Part shown: piece by piece, positions 8,640 to 17,543 of the stretch
How positions within the stretch are numbered: the first letter of the stretch is position 1
How the letters are laid out: the number at the start of each line of letters is the position of its first letter
Program-made: the position numbers and the translations under genes
Assembly: GCA_902541245.1 (NCBI GenBank)
Contig: CACBPT010000008.1
Coordinates: forward strand, 1 to 37,450
Length of the DNA: 37,450 bases
Direction: 5' to 3'
Source: an uncultured SAR86 cluster bacterium
GTDB taxonomy: Bacteria > Pseudomonadota > Gammaproteobacteria > Magnimaribacterales > D2472
Notes under the pieces: model-generated
The model's input: the letters and a program-made list of their open reading frames with translations, nothing else
Database searches by the model: none
Told to the model about the DNA's origin: nothing

Positions 8640-11600
8640 ATGAAGATTGTAAATAAAGTTACATTATTTCTTTTGCTTTTGAGTGTTAACTCTGCTTTTT
8701 CTCAAGAACAAATAGGCGTCGCATCTGCGGTTAATAAAAACACAACCGATCTTACACTTGAACAAGAACGTAAGCTCATTGATGCCGGATATGAAATCAT
8801 CCAAAACCATACCATTGAAACTGATGAAATTGGGCGTGCTCAAATGTTGTTATTGGACGGTACAGCATTTTCGGTTGGCCCAAATTCAAGCGTTATCTTA
8901 GATAGATTTATTTATAACCCGGAGACTGCTGAAGGTTCACTTGAGGTTACGGCCAGGGGTCTACTGAGGATAGTTGGTGGCAAAGTTACTAAAAAACAAC
9001 CTGCGCTTATTCGTACTAATTCTGCCACGGTTGGCATTAGAGGCGGCATAGGTATTGTAAAAACTGAGGGCACACAAACCACAGCAACTTTTTTATATGG
9101 TGACGAAATGACGGTCACACCCAACTGCGTTGACCTAGATTCTTTTGGCGACCAATGTTCAGCCGATTATCAAACCACTGTCACCGAACCAGGTTTTTCT
9201 GTAACTGTGGAGGATGAAGACTCTGAACCAAGCGAGCCAGTTGAAGTCACCGAAGAAAGCTTGGATGAAATGCAAGAGGACCTGGAAGCTTCTGATGAAG
9301 AGCCTGAGGATTCTTCTTCAGCCGAAGCTGACGAATCCGAAAATGATCAAACTGAAGAGGATTCTTCATCACCTGAGGCTGAAGAATCCCCAAACGAAGA
9401 TGCTAACGAAGAAGAATCTGCACCAATTTCTAGTGATGAAACTGAGGATAATAATGAACCTATTGAGGAGACTCCTTCTGCAGAAGAACCAGCAGATACC
9501 AATGACGATGCAGGTGATTCCAGCGATGTAGATGTAGATGAGAGCATGCTTGATTCTTCAGGAGTGTCTGAGGCCTCATCGGATGTGGAACCAGAGGATC
9601 TAGGCACAGCAGATGCGTATGAGGCTGAGGTAGAGGCAGAAACTGTTGAAGCAGACGACATGAATGAAGATCCTACTGAGGATATCGGTGAGGCAGCAAC
9701 AGAAAGTACTCAGGAGGCGGCAGCAGAAGTTGCGCCCATTTTTCAAGTTGACAATGCCGATCCTAAAGAATCCATCGATGAAAATATTAATAATGAAGTT
9801 TTAGCTGCGTTAACTTTTATTAATCCCGGTGATCTGTCTTTTACAGTTTCAATTTCTGGTGATGATGCAGATTTTGTGCAGTTTGATGATGAGAGTTTTT
9901 CTATCATGCTTACAAAGGCATTAGATTATGAAACCCAAACCAGTCTTAATTTTGTTGTCACCATTGAATCAGAAAATGGAGACACTTCTGAAATTTTATT
10001 CGACCTTAGTGTATCCGATATAGATGAACCCGTAGATCTATCATCTGCACTGACCGCTGATTCATTTGCAGAAAATCTTGATGTAGGCTCGGTCATTGCT
10101 GAAACTTCAGCTATTGATCCAGAGGGGGGAGAAATTACCTATTCACTTTCAGGTGAGGGTAGTGATGATTTTGAAGTGGATGCGGATGGAAATATTTCCA
10201 TTAAAAATCCTTTGGACTATGAGAGCATCACCGAATACTCATTAACTCTCTCAGTTAGTGATGGCAATAATATTTCAACTCAGGAAATATCGATTGTTAT
10301 CGCAGATATTAATGAAGCTCCAGTGGTTTCAAGCGTTATTAACTCAGACTCATTTGCTGAGGATATATCCACCGGCTTTGCCATAGCATCTATAGATGCA
10401 ACTGATCCAGAGTCATCTGACATTACTTTTTCCCTTTCTGGCGACGGCAGCGACTTATTTAGCATTGATGCAGAAGGTAACATCACATTAGCTGGTAATT
10501 TTGATTACGAAACTAGTGCTAGTTATAACATTACCATTTCAGCCAGTGATGGTGAGAATATAACTACTTCTGAAATACTCATTTCAATAAGTGACGTCAA
10601 TGAAGCACCTACCTTATCAGCGGCAACTTCTGCAGCTTCATTTGCTGAAGATATCACCACAGGTTCTCAAATCGCTACCTTCACTGCAATTGATCCTGAG
10701 GCTGGAGATATGACATATTCTTTATCTGGAACTGGAAGTGAGCTTTTTTCCATCGATGCTGCAGGAAATATCACCCTCAATTCAAATTTTGATTTTGAAA
10801 CAGCATCAAGTTACAGCTTAACCTTGACAGTGACCGATGGTGTTCATCAAGTGTCTGAGGTCATCTCTATAACAATTACAGATGTTAATGAGGCTCCTAC
10901 TTCCTCTATTGCAATGACTTCAAGCTCTTTTTCAGAGGATGTTGCAGTTGGGACAACCATTGCTAATGCATCCGCAACTGATCCTGAGGGTGGCAGCATT
11001 ACTTACACTTTAACGGGCGAGGGCAGTGATAAATTTACAGTTGATAGCAATGGCAACATTTCACTCAGCGGTGCCCTGGATTATGAGACAGTCTCATCAT
11101 TTTCATTTACTTTGACCGTTAGCGATGGAGTTAATTCAACCTCTGAAGTAATTAGTTTCTCAGTGCTTGATGTTGTTGAGCTCTCCATTGCACTTGCAAG
11201 TAGCACCATCTCGATAAGCGAAGGCGCTGCTTCAGGATCTGCCGTCACAACCACCACGACAACCACCGATGGCAGTGGCACAGTGACCTACTCTTTATCT
11301 GGAACTGGCAGTGATAAGTTTAGTGTTTCCAGCGATGGCACCATCACCACCAACGGTTCTTTAGATTTTGAGACGACTTCATTATACTCCATCACTTTAA
11401 CGGCAACAGATGGTACCAGCACAGTGACAGAGACATTTACAGTCAATGTTACCAATGAAGTAATCAATGGCCTGTCTGTAACCCTTGCCAACAGTGGTGC
11501 GGCGATAGGGGAAAGTTCAAGCTCTGGTAGCAGCGTGGCCTCATCAAGCATCAACAATCCAGATAGCGATTCTGTGACTTACTCTTTAAGTGGGACTGGC

Positions 11601-14600
11601 AGCAGTAATTTTAGTGTCGATAGTAGTGGTAACGTTATCACCAATGCAACTTTAGATTTTGAAACTGCAAAAAGTTATTCCTTAACGCTCACGGCAACCA
11701 CAGGAGATACGACTGTCACCGATACCTTTACCGTCAATGTGGGCAATGTAGAAGAGCTTGAATCAGCGGTGCTGCGTTATTCTGCAGCTTATAATTCAGT
11801 TTCTAGAAGTGGCTTTAGCGCCACTGCTACCCGTGGTCCATCTGGATCAAGCCTCGCTGCATACACTTTAGAGCAAGTCGGTACTACCAATTCAACTGTC
11901 ATTACCAGTGTGGATGATACGTCTAACAACTATGTTCCAGTGGAAATCAATTCTGGAACCGTATTAAATTGGCGCTATTATTTCCCCATAGATACTTCAG
12001 GCAATGGGGAGTTTGCTTTTGCACCAAATTCTTCTGCACTAGATGGCAAGTATTACAGCCCTTTAGGCACGGCAGTAACTACCACCATAGCCAATGCTGA
12101 ATTCCTGACTGCAGGACGACTAGAAGGCGCAGAATATTGGTTCATGACCACTGATAAGGCAGGTGCTAGCATTAGCTATGACTCTCAAACAGGTATCAGT
12201 GGCACAAATGCATATTTTTATTTTGGTGGGGCTACGGGATCTTTGGATGTTGTCGAACCTATAATTGATGATGATTTCACCACTTACAGTAATGGTGGAG
12301 GCAATTCTTTGGGATACACCTCTAATTGTATTTGGGCAAATCTAGGTTGTAATAGCCTTCTTTTTTCCGAAGACTTTAGCCTGCTATGGTTTCACTACCT
12401 TGGGAGCGCCTTCTCACCTGCAGGCTCCGATCGGCTTCAATCAATTACCACCGCACTTACAAACGGAGCAACTGTAGTTGTGCTTTTAGGTGAACATTCT
12501 GGTGGTTGTTGTGGTGGAACAACTAGTTGGCTTAATGCCACCAATATATTTGCCGCACTGGGTTGGAGCGGCTACTCATCAAGTCATTTAAGTGGTTCTA
12601 CAAGCTACAGAGATAATAGACACCCCATCACTAATCCATCCACTTCATACCCAAATTCATGGGTGCCCTACAGCAGTATGCCAACCCATATTTCTTGGGC
12701 TGCAGCAGGCTATTTAGACATTCCAAGCGTATGTACTGGCTTAACCGCAAATAACTCTCTATTTATCTGTGATCCATCAGCAACTGGATTGGCGGGCACA
12801 TTCATTGGATATGCTGATTTAAACGTAATCAATTACTGGAACAACTCCGATGGTACTGCGAAGAGCGTGGGCGCTAGTAGTTGCCCAACCCAAGTCAACT
12901 CTGAGCCCTGTGATAATACACCTATGTGGGATTGGTTTGCTGAGGTAGCAAAGGCAGGAGGCGGTAACGCAACCACATCCACCTATAACCTCTATGAGGA
13001 TCAAGTCACTATAGCAGGTAAGGTCTACACCGATGCTATCTTTCAAACTCATATTGACAGCTATGCCACTAACAAGCGAGTATATGGTTTTCTGGTCATT
13101 CCGATTGAAAACTTTGCTGCCAGTGGAACCAGCAACGATTATTTTTACCCTAACTTTATTCCAACAACGCTTTGGTCCTATGGCGATGTGGGGCACGATT
13201 ATTGTTTAGGCATGTCTAGTAATAGCGCCTCTGACTGTAATACCTATGACAATTACTATGACTTTTCTAGCATCGCCCTTTCTGAAGCAACTAACAGCGG
13301 CACTAAAAGGATTGATACATCCAGATTCACTGGGTCAGCCAATGATTTTCCTGAAGGTCAATCCATGTGGTGGCAGGTGCTAAATCCAAGTGGTACCTTC
13401 AATAAAGGAGTTGGGCTTTGGGCACAAATTTCTTTTAAAGATTCATACGACGGAGCATCCGGTAGCACCACTCGAGATGATCAAGAAAGTTTGCTTAATG
13501 TGGTTATTTCTAGCATTGATTATCGAAAAAATGATACGACTCGATACTCAGCTACAGATACTGGGTTGGGCATGGATGGTTATCATTATTGGTCCTATCA
13601 AGGTGCAACCAATGCCGATAATGATGGCTTAGGCATTAATTATGGTACTTCTCCAGTTGAGTGTGCAACCTCTACGGACACCGGTTGCTTTTGGGGTACC
13701 GACTCTGCCGAAACATTTCGTGGCGCCATGATCACATCCTCTGATCCATATAAGTCAGGTGATATGACTTTGGGAGTTAATTATAACTCCAATAATGACA
13801 CCTTCAGCACCGGCACCTTTAATCAGTCCATTGTTCAGGTAGATGCAAAAGACTCAGCTAGTGGTAATTACATGGTAAGTTTACAAGCAACTAATTTTAG
13901 ATCTACTTTTTATTCATCGAGTGCTACGGGTTACAGCGGATTTTTCAGCGGTATTTTAGAATTTGATGTCAGTGGCACAGGTAACTCTCAGCTTTCTTCT
14001 ATTCGCTCAAGTAGCACGCTTGCAACCTTTACGTTTGATGCCACCAACGATGATGTGCAAGTGGTGGTTCCGATGACCATTAGCGCTGCTCCATCAAATA
14101 ACTATACATCTAATTGGAGCACGGTGGATACCGGCTCTATGACTCTAAAGTTTGGTGATGCCACCAATGATGCAGCAAAATCAGCTTACATTTCACACGA
14201 AGTCTTTGGTGCTGAGATTCAAGACGATGGGGCGCAAATTGATGGAACTTCGGGAGGTTCAAATAATCTAGCCGGGGTTATGGTTTCCTATAACACTTTG
14301 GAAAAAGAGGACTCTGATCTATTTCACACAGGCGGCAATGATTCCATGCCGAACACTGCTTATTCGACTTGGGGTTTTTGGGCCATGAGCGCGGCTGATA
14401 TTTCTCCCAATGCTGGCACGCAAAATGCTTCAGTTCACTTGGGTACATGGGTCGGCGGTGAAGTGGTCGATCAAAGTGAGATACCAACCTCAGGCTCAGC
14501 TTCGATGAGTGGGGCTGCGGTGGTGAATGTGGCTTATCGTTACAATCAAACCGGCACCAACTATGATGTGCATAAATACACCACTAGCGCCGATGTGGCG

Positions 14601-14927
14601 GCAACCTTTAATTGGGGCTCCAGCGGCTATTCTGGAACCTTAGCCTTTACCAATTTTGATGATAAAAATCCTATTGTCTCAAACGCTGGCTTTACATCCT
14701 TTAATGTTGCCATCACTGGCACAACCAACACTTACACAGGCAGTTCAACTGACAGTCTCAGTAATTCTTGGCTGGGTGGGGCATCGGTTGCCGGTGCTTT
14801 GTATGGTGGCTCATCACCGGATGAGAGTGGTGGTAGAGTGAATGTCAATTTATATAAATCAGGCGATACAGGCACAGCAGGCGCTAATGATTTTTACATG
14901 GCTGAGGGAATTTATCTTGTTGACTAG
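8640..14927 (+). CDS. Giant secreted FecR-domain / acidic linker / 7x cadherin-like repeat protein with C-terminal TbpB-like barrel
   Basis: Likely start MKIVNKVTLFLLLLSVNSAFSQ (signal peptide, no lipobox; ORF as given starts at 8625); FecR domain (ALIRTNSATVGIRGGIGIV); Glu/Asp/Ser-rich linker; 7 repeats with [LF]D[YF]E; C-terminus GTWVGGEVVDQSEIPTSGSASMSG ... GALYGGSSPDESGGRV. Confidence 0.9.
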   Translation: MKIVNKVTLFLLLLSVNSAFSQEQIGVASAVNKNTTDLTLEQERKLIDAGYEIIQNHTIETDEIGRAQMLLLDGTAFSVGPNSSVILDRFIYNPETAEGSLEVTARGLLRIVGGKVTKKQPALIRTNSATVGIRGGIGIVKTEGTQTTATFLYGDEMTVTPNCVDLDSFGDQCSADYQTTVTEPGFSVTVEDEDSEPSEPVEVTEESLDEMQEDLEASDEEPEDSSSAEADESENDQTEEDSSSPEAEESPNEDANEEESAPISSDETEDNNEPIEETPSAEEPADTNDDAGDSSDVDVDESMLDSSGVSEASSDVEPEDLGTADAYEAEVEAETVEADDMNEDPTEDIGEAATESTQEAAAEVAPIFQVDNADPKESIDENINNEVLAALTFINPGDLSFTVSISGDDADFVQFDDESFSIMLTKALDYETQTSLNFVVTIESENGDTSEILFDLSVSDIDEPVDLSSALTADSFAENLDVGSVIAETSAIDPEGGEITYSLSGEGSDDFEVDADGNISIKNPLDYESITEYSLTLSVSDGNNISTQEISIVIADINEAPVVSSVINSDSFAEDISTGFAIASIDATDPESSDITFSLSGDGSDLFSIDAEGNITLAGNFDYETSASYNITISASDGENITTSEILISISDVNEAPTLSAATSAASFAEDITTGSQIATFTAIDPEAGDMTYSLSGTGSELFSIDAAGNITLNSNFDFETASSYSLTLTVTDGVHQVSEVISITITDVNEAPTSSIAMTSSSFSEDVAVGTTIANASATDPEGGSITYTLTGEGSDKFTVDSNGNISLSGALDYETVSSFSFTLTVSDGVNSTSEVISFSVLDVVELSIALASSTISISEGAASGSAVTTTTTTTDGSGTVTYSLSGTGSDKFSVSSDGTITTNGSLDFETTSLYSITLTATDGTSTVTETFTVNVTNEVINGLSVTLANSGAAIGESSSSGSSVASSSINNPDSDSVTYSLSGTGSSNFSVDSSGNVITNATLDFETAKSYSLTLTATTGDTTVTDTFTVNVGNVEELESAVLRYSAAYNSVSRSGFSATATRGPSGSSLAAYTLEQVGTTNSTVITSVDDTSNNYVPVEINSGTVLNWRYYFPIDTSGNGEFAFAPNSSALDGKYYSPLGTAVTTTIANAEFLTAGRLEGAEYWFMTTDKAGASISYDSQTGISGTNAYFYFGGATGSLDVVEPIIDDDFTTYSNGGGNSLGYTSNCIWANLGCNSLLFSEDFSLLWFHYLGSAFSPAGSDRLQSITTALTNGATVVVLLGEHSGGCCGGTTSWLNATNIFAALGWSGYSSSHLSGSTSYRDNRHPITNPSTSYPNSWVPYSSMPTHISWAAAGYLDIPSVCTGLTANNSLFICDPSATGLAGTFIGYADLNVINYWNNSDGTAKSVGASSCPTQVNSEPCDNTPMWDWFAEVAKAGGGNATTSTYNLYEDQVTIAGKVYTDAIFQTHIDSYATNKRVYGFLVIPIENFAASGTSNDYFYPNFIPTTLWSYGDVGHDYCLGMSSNSASDCNTYDNYYDFSSIALSEATNSGTKRIDTSRFTGSANDFPEGQSMWWQVLNPSGTFNKGVGLWAQISFKDSYDGASGSTTRDDQESLLNVVISSIDYRKNDTTRYSATDTGLGMDGYHYWSYQGATNADNDGLGINYGTSPVECATSTDTGCFWGTDSAETFRGAMITSSDPYKSGDMTLGVNYNSNNDTFSTGTFNQSIVQVDAKDSASGNYMVSLQATNFRSTFYSSSATGYSGFFSGILEFDVSGTGNSQLSSIRSSSTLATFTFDATNDDVQVVVPMTISAAPSNNYTSNWSTVDTGSMTLKFGDATNDAAKSAYISHEVFGAEIQDDGAQIDGTSGGSNNLAGVMVSYNTLEKEDSDLFHTGGNDSMPNTAYSTWGFWAMSAADISPNAGTQNASVHLGTWVGGEVVDQSEIPTSGSASMSGAAVVNVAYRYNQTGTNYDVHKYTTSADVAATFNWGSSGYSGTLAFTNFDDKNPIVSNAGFTSFNVAITGTTNTYTGSSTDSLSNSWLGGASVAGALYGGSSPDESGGRVNVNLYKSGDTGTAGANDFYMAEGIYLVD
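9756..11755 (+). repeat. Seven tandem cadherin-like protein repeats, period 95-97 aa
   Basis: [LF]D[YF]E codons start at 9921, 10212, 10500, 10788, 11076, 11361, 11652 (intervals 291, 288, 288, 288, 285, 291 nt); D[IV]NEAP linkers in the early repeats. Confidence 0.9.
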
Positions 14928-14974
14928 TTTAAAAGTTGTAAAAAAGAAACATATCTTTATGATGAGGTGCTTAT

Positions 14975-15709
14975 ATGAATAGTTTTGTAGAGTTCTTTCT
15001 TACTATAAGAAACAGCAAAGTCTTCAGTACCATCGTCATTGCTGTTATTGTTGCCTCTGCCGTGTATGCGGGTGTCAGCTCTTATAACATAGCTCCTGAA
15101 TACACCATTTATCTAGATCTTTTTGACTATGCGATCACCTTATTTTTTCTCATAGAGATTATCATTCGGATAATTTCAGAGCGCTCATTGAAGAAATTCT
15201 TTAGCGATGGGTGGAATGTGTTTGATTTTTTAATTGTGACCATATCCCTGGTACCAATTAACAATGTTGAAAGTGTCTTTGTAGCAAGGCTCCTCAGAAT
15301 TATTCGAGTCCTACGAATCATAACAGTGGTACCAGCGTTTCGTCATATCATTGATTCTTTAATTAAAACCATTCCAAGGGTCGGCTTTATTGCGCTGCTC
15401 ATGTTTATCTTTATGTATGTTTGGGGCGCAATTGGCACCATGTTTTTTGGGAGAGTCGATCCAGAAAACTGGGGTAACATAGGCCTGGCCTTGATTACCC
15501 TTGTTCAAGTTGCAACTTATGATGATTGGGCTGCAATCATGGGGCAAGTCACAGAAGTTTATCCATTTGCGTGGATTTTCTTTGTGTCTTTTATCATTAT
15601 CAATGCTGTCATACTTTTAAATATGGTCATAGGCGTAATCGTTGATGTTATGACAGGTGGCAGTGGAATCGATGATTTAATTAAAGCAGAAGAAAATTCT
15701 ACGGATTAG
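14975..15709 (+). CDS. Single-domain voltage-gated cation channel (BacNav/NaChBac-like ion transporter)
   Basis: S4 RLLRIIRVLRIITVVPAF; pore LVQVATYDDWAAIMGQV; S6 FIIINAVILLNMVIGVIVDVM. Confidence 0.93.
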   Translation: MNSFVEFFLTIRNSKVFSTIVIAVIVASAVYAGVSSYNIAPEYTIYLDLFDYAITLFFLIEIIIRIISERSLKKFFSDGWNVFDFLIVTISLVPINNVESVFVARLLRIIRVLRIITVVPAFRHIIDSLIKTIPRVGFIALLMFIFMYVWGAIGTMFFGRVDPENWGNIGLALITLVQVATYDDWAAIMGQVTEVYPFAWIFFVSFIIINAVILLNMVIGVIVDVMTGGSGIDDLIKAEENSTD

Positions 15710-16688
15710 CTTTAGCCAAGCACTCAGAAAAAGTTTTTTGATCAACGTTGCCACCAGAGAGCATGACCAAAGTTCTGGAACCTTTAAATTTTTCTTTGTT
15801 TTGCAATAAACAAGCCAAAGCTACGGCACCGCTGGGCTCTAGCTTTAAATTAAGTCGATTAAAAGCAAAGCGCATTGCTTCACATACTGCCTGATCGGAG
15901 GCAGCCAAGCCCTTAACGCCAAAATGTGTATTAATGGCAAAAGGTATTTCACCTGGCATTGGAGTTAGCAAACCATCACAAAGTCCGCCACGATTAGTAT
16001 CCATGGCAACCCTCTCATTTTTTTCAAAAGACAATTGATGATCATTCCATTCCTCTGGCTCAGCAGTAAAGACACTGCATTCGGGATTAATATGTTTAAT
16101 TGAAATGCATGAGCCTGCTGTAAGACCGCCACCACCAGCGCAAATGATTGCGTTATCAAGCTTGGGATTATTGGCATCATTGATAACTTCATAGGCCGCG
16201 GTGCCCTGACCATAAATGGTTGCAAGGGCATCGTAGGGATTAATAATGACCAAATCTCTTTCTTTAGCAATTTGTACACTCATTTCTTCTCTACTTTCGG
16301 TGCGTCGATCATAAAATATTACTTCTGCACCCAGAGCTTGAGCATTAGCAATCTTTCTTGCCGGAGCATCTTTGGGCATAACCACAGTTGCAGGAGTGCT
16401 AAAAACCTTGGCTGCATGGGCAACCCCTTGAGCGTGATTGCCAGACGAATAAGCTATCACTCCGCGTTTGAGTTCTTTTTTAGAAAGCCTTGATATAGCT
16501 GAAAGGGCGCCCCTGACTTTAAAAGAACCTGTGATTTGTAAAGATTCAGGTTTGAAAAGATACATGCCATCCAATTCCTCATTTAAATCAGGGCAAGTGA
16601 CCAGTTGAGTGTGGTGGATATGTGGTGAAATGAGGTGATAAGTTTTTACGACCTCATCAAACCAAACATTTGGCTCGAGTTTTATCAT
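15699..16688 (-). CDS. PLP-dependent threonine/serine dehydratase (threonine ammonia-lyase / serine racemase-like)
   Basis: KPESLQITGSFKVRGA (PLP Lys), SSGNHAQGVA, GGGGLTAG motifs. Confidence 0.92.
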   Translation of the reverse strand: MIKLEPNVWFDEVVKTYHLISPHIHHTQLVTCPDLNEELDGMYLFKPESLQITGSFKVRGALSAISRLSKKELKRGVIAYSSGNHAQGVAHAAKVFSTPATVVMPKDAPARKIANAQALGAEVIFYDRRTESREEMSVQIAKERDLVIINPYDALATIYGQGTAAYEVINDANNPKLDNAIICAGGGGLTAGSCISIKHINPECSVFTAEPEEWNDHQLSFEKNERVAMDTNRGGLCDGLLTPMPGEIPFAINTHFGVKGLAASDQAVCEAMRFAFNRLNLKLEPSGAVALACLLQNKEKFKGSRTLVMLSGGNVDQKTFSECLAKANP

Positions 16689-16690
16689 GC

Positions 16691-17419
16691 TTATTTGTTA
16701 TTTAATTTATCTTTAATTTGAAATGGTAAATAGGCAATATAAAACAGAATGACAGCCAATGGAATCACTGCTATTAAATGTAGCGGAGGATCTGGGAAGT
16801 AATCCATTAAGGTGCCATCAACTGGTCTATCAACAAGGTACCAATAATTTGCAGGAGAGCCTATTAAAAGGTTGGCTATGTAAACCAGAATTAATAAGCC
16901 CAGGGTTACTCCGATAACTTTGAGGATATCTACAAGGTAGGGCCTTTCTTTGAATACCATCACAACATACAAAACAGCCAAAAGAATAAAGCTGTGACCC
17001 CAAAAAAAAGGAGAGTATTCGCCATGAGGAAATCCGTATTCAAGATCTGGGGTAGCTAAAGCCATGGACGCACCACAAATTCCCCAAAAATAAGCACAGT
17101 TAAAAAGAATTTTAGGTGCATTATCTTTAAGTAAATAAATAATCATAGCAATCATTGAAAAGTCACACATGTGCAGAGGAAACTCACCCTGCCATGGCAA
17201 ATCAAACAACATAACATCATAAATCGGCTGGGTTAGCATGTGGATAATGATAATGCTAGCAACTATTTTTCCACCCAAGATTTGTCTAGATTCATTTTGA
17301 ATCTGGAAGTACTTGATGTAGCTATAGATTAAGGCAGCACATATCGATAGAGTAATAAGATGCTGGGTCCCAAATACTTCAAATGCTGGATAATTCATTT
17401 TATTAAATAAATTTTTCAA
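16691..17419 (-). CDS. TIGR02206/YwaF-like integral membrane protein
   Basis: FGTQHLITLSICAALIY N-terminus, HMCDFSMIAMI and multiple TM helices. Confidence 0.8.
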   Translation of the reverse strand: MKNLFNKMNYPAFEVFGTQHLITLSICAALIYSYIKYFQIQNESRQILGGKIVASIIIIHMLTQPIYDVMLFDLPWQGEFPLHMCDFSMIAMIIYLLKDNAPKILFNCAYFWGICGASMALATPDLEYGFPHGEYSPFFWGHSFILLAVLYVVMVFKERPYLVDILKVIGVTLGLLILVYIANLLIGSPANYWYLVDRPVDGTLMDYFPDPPLHLIAVIPLAVILFYIAYLPFQIKDKLNNK

Positions 17420-17543
17420 CTATGTTATATCAGAGTCCCAAAAAAATACATGGTAAGCAATTAATGTTACAAATCTGTCATCTTAATAGGGTTTTTATTT
17501 ACACAAATTAATGTAATATTTAATACAATATTAATAAAAATTT

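Noticed and set aside
9214-9531. 105-aa plus-strand Lys/Leu-rich ORF (alternate frame)
   Set aside because: Frame-shifted reading of the acidic linker (GAA/GAT-rich codons give K/M/L-rich product).
9347-9661. 104-aa minus-strand Ser-rich ORF inside the FecR protein gene
   Set aside because: Antisense shadow of the Glu/Asp/Ser-rich low-complexity segment; no start context or domain signal.
9921-11660. Regularly spaced repeats considered as CRISPR or DNA-level tandem repeat
   Set aside because: Conservation is at protein level (cadherin-like repeats); nucleotide sequence between copies is strongly diverged and there are no unique spacers.
12819-13196. 125-aa minus-strand ORF inside the exoprotein gene
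   Set aside because: Antisense to a clearly coding region; no recognisable family and no promoter/SD signal seen.
17500-17543. AT-rich near-palindrome ATTAATGTAATATTTAATACAATATTAAT before the HNH gene
   Set aside because: Composition-driven A/T sequence with weak arm matching; not distinguishable from promoter AT-richness.
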